A DNA stretch of 64,000 nt from the NCBI RefSeq assembly GCF_043641665.1, contig NC_092200.1, positions 1,688,572-1,752,571 on the forward strand, read 5' to 3'. Positions 57,951-64,000 of this stretch are shown piece after piece. The notes beneath the pieces are model-generated. The model was not told where the DNA came from. It searched no databases and saw only the letters and a program-made list of their open reading frames with translations. Made by a program: the position numbers and the translations under genes. Source of the DNA: Enoplosus armatus. Taxonomy: Eukaryota; Chordata; Actinopteri; Centrarchiformes; Enoplosidae. How positions within the stretch are numbered: the stretch's first letter is position 1; every line of letters starts with the position of its first letter.

Positions 57951-59731
57951 CTGATCGATATTGTCTCACGGCTGACGGAGCGATTTGACTGCAGACAGAG
58001 TGAAAGAGAGAAATACTGAGAAATGAAAGCAGCCTCGTGATGTGTCCATCTCAAGCTGACATGACGCTCCGTCACTCGACAGTCTGGACGGACGTCACCT
58101 CGCTGCACATTTCTACCTCAGTGACAGGAAGTGACAGGAAGTGATGTCAGAGTTAACCTTAAGCCCCCTGCTGCCTCTGGAGAGAGTGCTGTAGTTTAAC
58201 TTATGGATGAGCACAGAAGTCAATATAAATTATAAGTGCAAGAAGCAAAAAGATGGACCAGGCTCAAGTCTCAAAACTGGGATTTAAAAGATTTAATTCA
58301 TCGTCAAAGAGTTAAATCTGTTCCAATCAAGTCATTTCTATAATTTAGTCAACATTTTGAATCTGAAATACATTTTGGGTTACGTTTTGGATGATTCTGG
58401 ACCTGCAACGTTTGGAGCATTTTCGTTTATTGTCTGTTGTTTGACAGAGAATGAAACATGAAGCCAATCCTGCGTTTTCCACCAAAACCTGTTGGTTTGA
58501 ATTATTAGGACACATCTAATGTTGTTTTTTTACAACTTCTGTGAAACAAAACTGAGCCATGAGTATGTTTAATTATGCCAGTTACATCATAATGTGTTTG
58601 ACGAATGCGCTTCCATTACATCGATTATTTATTACATGATGTCTTTAGGGACAAATGTAATTGCTCTCGCAGGTGTAAACACTGCTGCATGGTGCCATTT
58701 CCATTCAGCTTCTTGGATTCCATAATGTAAATACATGAAAAACAAAAGTAAAAAGGAGTCCCAGCCCTTAAAGTGAGGTGAAAACCAAAATAAGACAACA
58801 GGTCAAGGTCAAGAGAGACAGAAAACAAATGTGAGATGTATACATGGGAAGACGAAGAGAAGACGAGACACAGAGGGAGGGAAGTGAGTTCACCGTCATC
58901 TTCTAAGTTTCTCTGGAGTGAAAATATTGATCGACTGGCCGACACCCAGAGCTGATCTCAAACCCACGTCTTCAGTCCACGGTGGGCTCCTCGTCCTGCT
59001 GAGACGCCGTCCCCGACGCCCCCTCAGGCTCTATTTCTGTAGCGTCACATTATCCTCCCGTTATAAATCATTCGGACACAGCTGGTGAAATGAACATGAC
59101 TTAGCACTCTGCGCTATTCTCGAGGAATGGCAGCAAGTGTCTGAATCAAAGCCAACGCCGCTTCTTCCCGTACCAGCACACATAGCTAAGTAATGAGCCA
59201 CTCGAGAACTCGTTTCACAGCGATTTTACAACAGCCGAGAGCGGCGGCCAGGCTGCTGTCCTCCTCTGAAACCCACGTAGAGCAGCGAGGCTCTCCACCC
59301 GAGCTGAGGAAGCAAACAGCGTCCAAGTCGCAGGACGTTGAAGCTCTCCATTAAAAACAGCGACGGTCAAAGTCTACGATCGTTCGGTCTCAGAGCCGCT
59401 GTCACGTGGCTGACGTTCCACGCCAAACGCCATTCGCTGACGAAGACTGTGAGATGCGGTTGAGAGCTTCTGAGTTCAGATTCTGTTGTCACACTTACTG
59501 TTCCTCAAATTTAAGACGCTGAATTTAAATACCAGCACTTGACACTGACACAGAAAGTAGTACAAGTTGTACACACAAAAAGCCCCACCTCCCTCCACCC
59601 CTGCATCCACCTGTAGGCTCTGAGGCGACGCCAAACATCAACACTGAACATATTCCACCTTCGTTCCACGTGAGCTGGCTGGCTGAACTAAAAGCATTTA
59701 GGCTACAGGATGCTCTCAGACCCAAGGGCAA

Positions 59732-59764
<33 letters not shown>

Positions 59765-59969
59765 ACACTCACACTCACTACTGTACCTTGACTACGTCTG
59801 TGTGGCACTTTGGGTGTGTGCTATGTGCGTCAATTGATTCTACGGCTGGTGTTTGTATATAAGCCTAATTCTAATTCAGATCCAGTAAACCTTTCTGAAT
59901 AAAATGAAGACGACGAGATACCAACATTTCTGTTCAAACCAAAACCATTAAAACTCTCAGTTGAAACCA

Positions 59970-60115
59970 GAGATTCTCCAGCGGGCAAGACACTGAACCC
60001 TAAAACCGAATGTCAGACCAGCTCCTTGCATGGAGGCTCGCTGCTGTGGGGATTGTAAAGCACTTTGGATAAAAGCGCTATGTACATGCGGCCATTTGCC
60101 ATTTATTCAAACTGT
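59970..60115 (+). mobile_element. SINE-like fragment
   Basis: Reads cgggcaagacactgaaccct, then ggggattgtaaagcactttg and gataaaagcgctatgtacat. This order is that of a widespread fish SINE/L2-type tail as I recall it. The 5' end is missing. Confidence 0.6.
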
Positions 60116-61674
60116 GACATCAAAACTCATCTTACCTGCAAAGTTGTCATAGTAATAAACAACATTCAGACGATGGGATATTAAAACCTCCCACTGAAAC
60201 CATGACATATAAACTTCAGCGAAGTCATTGATCACTGATGAAACTCTCAGACCGCAGGATATTAAAACTGCATGCAACGCTGAAGCTACACAGAAGGAGC
60301 TCGCAGACTCCGAGACAGCAAACTCTCCGCCGGAAACAACACGAGTGAAAGTCTTAAAGAAAACAGATTGGAGCCTGGGAAGCCTCTTAGCCTCTGATGT
60401 ATGAGTTCGAAAAGGTTTTGTGGAGGATAAAGAGATTTAAAGCAGTCCAGAAAAGGTTAAGTGGCCTTTATTCCCTTTGGCTTTTCATTATACAAAGTTA
60501 AACTGTGCCTGACACATTTTTCCTCCCGACTAAAGAAATTCTCCTCAGCAACATTTAGACTTTGTGGCATGAAAAGCTCCCCACTGAAATAAATAGAACG
60601 CTGACATTTTCCATAATGACATGTGGACAAAGCTGTAAAATACTAAAAGCTAACTTTCCTGAAACACCGTGAACGCCACCAGAGGCTCGACTGAAACAAA
60701 GAGCTGTTAAATTGGAACAAATGTCAACGCAGTTGTTCATGTAGTTGATGTGCCGCCAGAACTTTCCATCGAAAACGTGACAAAGCATCAACACTTCTAA
60801 CGTGTAGTTTGAATGTTTCAGGTCATTTAAAGGGAGCGGTTGTTTCTTTCTTTCTCTAAATGATGTGATGTAATAATGTGACTGAATTGATCAACCGAAT
60901 ACAACTGAGGCAGCGTCTCACTGTAAGGCTGAGACACCAGATGTACGCAGCTAGCGTTAGCGTGCTCTCGTCAGCGCTCCCCCTAGAGGCCGGAGGACTT
61001 CCATTGTGTTGACTGGATGTGCAGCGTTTTTCTGTTGCGTTTGTTTTTCGGGGGGGTTTCGTGTCTGTATTTATTTGCAGCGCGTTGGCTGTTACTGTAT
61101 TTGTTTTGGAATTTGCAGCACGTTTCTCTGAATGGAAATGTTTTGGGCCGTTGCAGCACGTTTGCCCTTTTTCAGCCATCTTAATACAACCTGTTTCAAC
61201 TTCAAACTTTACTTTTCAATCGCATGTTTGCCCCAATTTGTGCTGCCCGGGGCGACTTTGCACCTGTTCATGTCGGGTCATCTTTGCATCGACTGTACGT
61301 GCCATCTCACCCTCTCTAATATTAGCTTTGCGTTCACATCATCGGAGCACATCTTAACACTCAGTTTACTCAGACAACAACTATTTACGTCTAGCTAACA
61401 CATGTAGTGATAATGCCATAAGCCTGTAAATCAAGGGAGTGAAATCTCAGCAAAAGCAGTCTGGGGTTGAAAGGGTTAAGATTAGACACAAGAATCTACT
61501 GGACGCCTCTTCAGACCAGAAGACTGTTAAACTGAATCCTTGAACTTCACGTTCTGCTGTGGTTTTAGTTTGTAACATGCCGACTCTGAACAGGAACGTT
61601 GATGAATGTTTTTCTTGGCTACTTTGAACAAGTCTATCAGGATCAGGCTGGTGTGAACACTCATCAGGAGACCA

Positions 61675-61680
<6 letters not shown>

Positions 61681-61723
<43 letters not shown>

Positions 61724-61821
61724 TTATAAGTGCTTGGTAATCAGGATGGTTTAGATGTTCTAATGATAAGACATTGGAGACGACTCTGTTATTAATGTGA
61801 CCAAATGTGGTGATCAAAGTG

Positions 61822-61874
<53 letters not shown>
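61681..61874. repeat. Facing (GT)20 and (CA)26 tracts
   Basis: (TG)n at 61681-61721 and (CA)n at 61823-61874, 101 nt apart and complementary, so a roughly 40-bp stem can form in RNA or as a cruciform. Confidence 0.95.
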
Positions 61875-61877
<3 letters not shown>

Positions 61878-62280
61878 CGTCCGGCTGTGATCAAAGCGTT
61901 GGTTCGTAGCCAGCCCGCTCTGTGCTGTGATGCTAACAGCTAGTCGACCCGCCTCGATAGTTTAGCTGCTATTTCAGGAGCTGCTGTGTCACTGATGAGA
62001 CATTAAAACAGAATCAAAGCCGGAGGGATTTTCTCCGCCCGTCTCATGGAAACACTGAGAACGCCACACTGACCTTAAGTTAATGAAGACGACTTCAGAA
62101 CTTCACCCAAAAATCCCTGAACCCTCCGTCCTGAGCTCTGATTCCTCTGGACGAGCACGAATAGTGACTGACCTCTGACCTCCGTGTTAAAGGTCACTGT
62201 AAAGAGGTCACTGTATGTGCTCTGGCCAACATGAGCGGTTGTGGGACAACAGTAAAACAAAGTGTCTTCCATCTGTTGGT

Positions 62281-62400
62281 CAGATCCATTGACTGTAGAT
62301 AAAGATGGACGACATGACAGCACCCCAAAAGTGAAGCCAAAACGTCTCAATCGCCCCCCTGGTGGCTGGCTGCAGTATAGGTCATAAGCCCCGCCCCCTT
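62281..62400. mobile_element. Terminal fragment of the actgtatataaagatgg MITE family
   Basis: ttgactgtagataaagatgg, acgacatgacagcaccccaa, aagtgaagccaaaacgtctc, ccccctggtggctggctgca and taagccccgccccc follow in the order I recall for this family. The first 20 nt are the same terminus that seeded the minisatellites at 18.4 and 49.7 kb. Confidence 0.7.
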
Positions 62401-62499
62401 CATGTTAGCTGATGGGCCAAACTAAAAAATCGTTTTCTGTCATTTCAGCTAGTTCTTATCACGCTGATGTTTGTTCAAGTGTTCATTTTTCTTTTAGTA

Positions 62500-62915
62500 A
62501 ATTAGATTAGATTAGATTGGATCAAGAACTAAATTAGGTGAGATTATATTACATTAGATAGATTATTTTAGATTAGTTTCGGCTAAAATAGGACAAATTG
62601 AAATTGGATTTAATTAAATTGGATTACATCAGGCTAGGATAGATTAGCATAGACTAGATTGGATTAGAAACATTTAGACTATGTTAGGCTACTTTAAATT
62701 AGATTAGGCTAGGATAGATTAAAATAGACTAGGACAGACAAAATTGGGATAGACAGGAGAAGACTAGGCTAGGCTAGATTAGATTAGGCCAGGCTAAAAT
62801 AGACATGGGTAGGTTAGACTAGAGACTAGTATGTGACAAGATTAGAATAATTTAGATGAAATTAGAATTAACAAGATTTGACCAGATGAGATTAGAATAA
62901 AATGGATTAGATATT
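62500..62915. repeat. Degenerate (GATTA)n pentanucleotide array
   Basis: About 400 bp of 5-bp-phased variants: gatta, aggct, aggat, agact, aaatt. The left part (gattagattagattgg at 62505) is the cleanest. It has decayed from a simple pentamer. Confidence 0.85.
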
Positions 62916-63156
62916 TTCTTGTCTGTGTATCGACGGATTAAAGTACAAGCATGCGGCAGAGGTCGAAGGTCATATTCTGACCTCTGATCATGTGACCACG
63001 TGGGCACACGTCTTGTCACCTGGTAGATGATTAAATACAATAATTAGTTTTCATATTTTATGAACATTATTCAGACTATTGAGACACAGACGCTGATTCA
63101 AACCTGCGGTGTTGTTCAGTCGAGTCTTGACAAGGTGTGCTGAGTAACATGGAAAG

Positions 63157-63158
<2 letters not shown>

Positions 63159-63204
<46 letters not shown>

Positions 63205-63342
63205 AAACACAGTCCTTCCGTCTCCCAACAGAGATGGCACAGAACAATCTCCCCCGGCAACCAGCACTGTGATACAGTTGCTATAGCGATGCTGAGTACT
63301 CTCTTCCTCCCGGACTTGAGTTTACCTGAGTGTTATAATTAG

Positions 63343-63415
<73 letters not shown>

Positions 63416-63494
63416 GGGGGGGGGCAGGAGGTCATAGGGAACAGAACTGAATGGCAGGGGGAACATGAAGTGAATACACACACACACACACACA
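63159..63494. repeat. (CA)n, (GT)n, (CA)n cluster
   Basis: (CA)21 at 63159-63200, (GT)34 at 63345-63413 followed by a G run at 63415-63423, and (CA)9 at 63477-63494. A (CT)n tract follows at 63578-63597. Confidence 0.95.
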
Positions 63495-64000
63495 GAAATC
63501 CCCAGGATACCTCCCAGAATAGCCCCAGCATGTTTGTTTGTCTTTGAATGAGTCTGTCTGCCTGTCTGCCTGCCTGTCTCTCTCTCTCTCTCTCTCAGTT
63601 TCTTGCTGTCTCTCTCTCCAAGTATTGAATCCTTTATGAAACCACAAGTATTGTAAATGTACTTTAAAGGCTCTAAAAACCTTTCGTCTCAATCACCCTC
63701 CTGTATGCCGTTTTGTTCATTTCACCTCTTTCTGTGATTTGTGCTTTTCCGTCACATGTTTCCATTCACCAATCAGGATTTAGCAACATTACGATGAAGC
63801 GGGACGTTTGTTTTTCTGAACTTTAACTGTGACTGTTGCTCATTTCATCCTGAATACTTTTTTACTTTAAACGAAGTTTTCAGTGGCTTCCAGTCGATGA
63901 TGGACTTGCACTGTCTTCAGTATTGTTTGAGTTTTAAATGAGTGTGTTTGAATCTTTGAGGCACCATACTGTACCAGCAGTCTGTCAGGGGTGTTTTTCA

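Larger units (their letters stand above)
45958..64000 (+). other. Intron 8 (first 18 kb; acceptor outside the window)
   Basis: Starts with gtgagt. I looked for the next exon (pore helix; motifs CPEGY, RNPNYGYTS, SWAFLALFRLM, DYWENL) and did not find it. The intron is filled with MITE fragments, minisatellites, LINE and SINE remnants and CA/GT tracts, with some unique stretches (46.0-47.5, 50.4-53.4, 54.0-54.8, 57.0-59.7, 60.1-61.6 kb). No other gene is supported here. Confidence 0.75.

Overview
The window is vertebrate nuclear DNA, most likely from a teleost (probably percomorph-type) fish. It holds the 5' part of one multi-exon gene on the + strand, with no bacterial-style gene organisation. 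It is crowded with (CA)n/(GT)n tracts, minisatellites and remnants of repeat families that I recognise as typical of fish genomes. The gene is a voltage-gated sodium channel alpha subunit. Eight coding exon positions, plus one mutually exclusive alternative, can be placed to the base. Together they encode about 334 residues: the cytoplasmic N-terminus, domain I S1-S5 and the start of the S5-pore turret. The N-terminal sequence, the SPFHPIRR motif before S1, and an alternative S3-S4 exon carrying Lys where the other copy carries Asp all point to the Nav1.5 (scn5a) branch. In teleosts this is scn5Laa/scn5Lab, also called scn12aa/scn12ab. The assignment to a particular copy is open. The pore loop, S6 and domains II-IV lie beyond the right edge.

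Layout. 1-16,364 is upstream or 5'UTR-intron DNA: a 1.1 kb purine-rich minisatellite, a LINE endonuclease remnant, other minisatellites and microsatellites, a GC-rich possible regulatory block at 10.1-10.7 kb, and a Tc1-like terminus. 16,365-16,865 carries the last part of the 5'UTR and the first two coding exons. They are separated by a 192-nt intron bounded by complementary (AC)14 and (GT)13 tracts. Exon 3 (17,798-17,916) is followed by a 7.8 kb AT-AC (U12-type) intron containing MITEs, two minisatellites and a candidate enhancer. Exons 4 (25.8 kb) and 5 (29.5 kb) flank an intron with a 1.5 kb 10-bp minisatellite, a complete solo LTR with target-site duplication, and a long pyrimidine-rich tract. 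Exons 6a and 6b (36.6 and 37.7 kb) are the alternative S3-S4 pair. Exons 7 (39.7 kb) and 8 (45.9 kb) follow. 45,958-64,000 is intron 8, full of repeats, with no further sodium channel exon seen.

How it fits together. Exon sizes 119, 90, 129, 92 and 64 nt are the conserved sizes of this family, and every junction is phase-compatible. Because 6a and 6b are both 92 nt, including both would shift the frame, so they must be alternatives. The best leads in the window are: the AC/GT-bridged intron, which is absent from the mammalian gene structure as I know it; the U12 intron; an overlapping upstream ORF on the start codon; UGU-rich and pyrimidine-rich arrays upstream of the alternative exons; and short T-box/NKX-like or PBX-MEIS-like motif clusters in unique sequence. 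No database or alignment search was run. Family names for repeats and recollections of mammalian gene structure are from memory and are marked as such.
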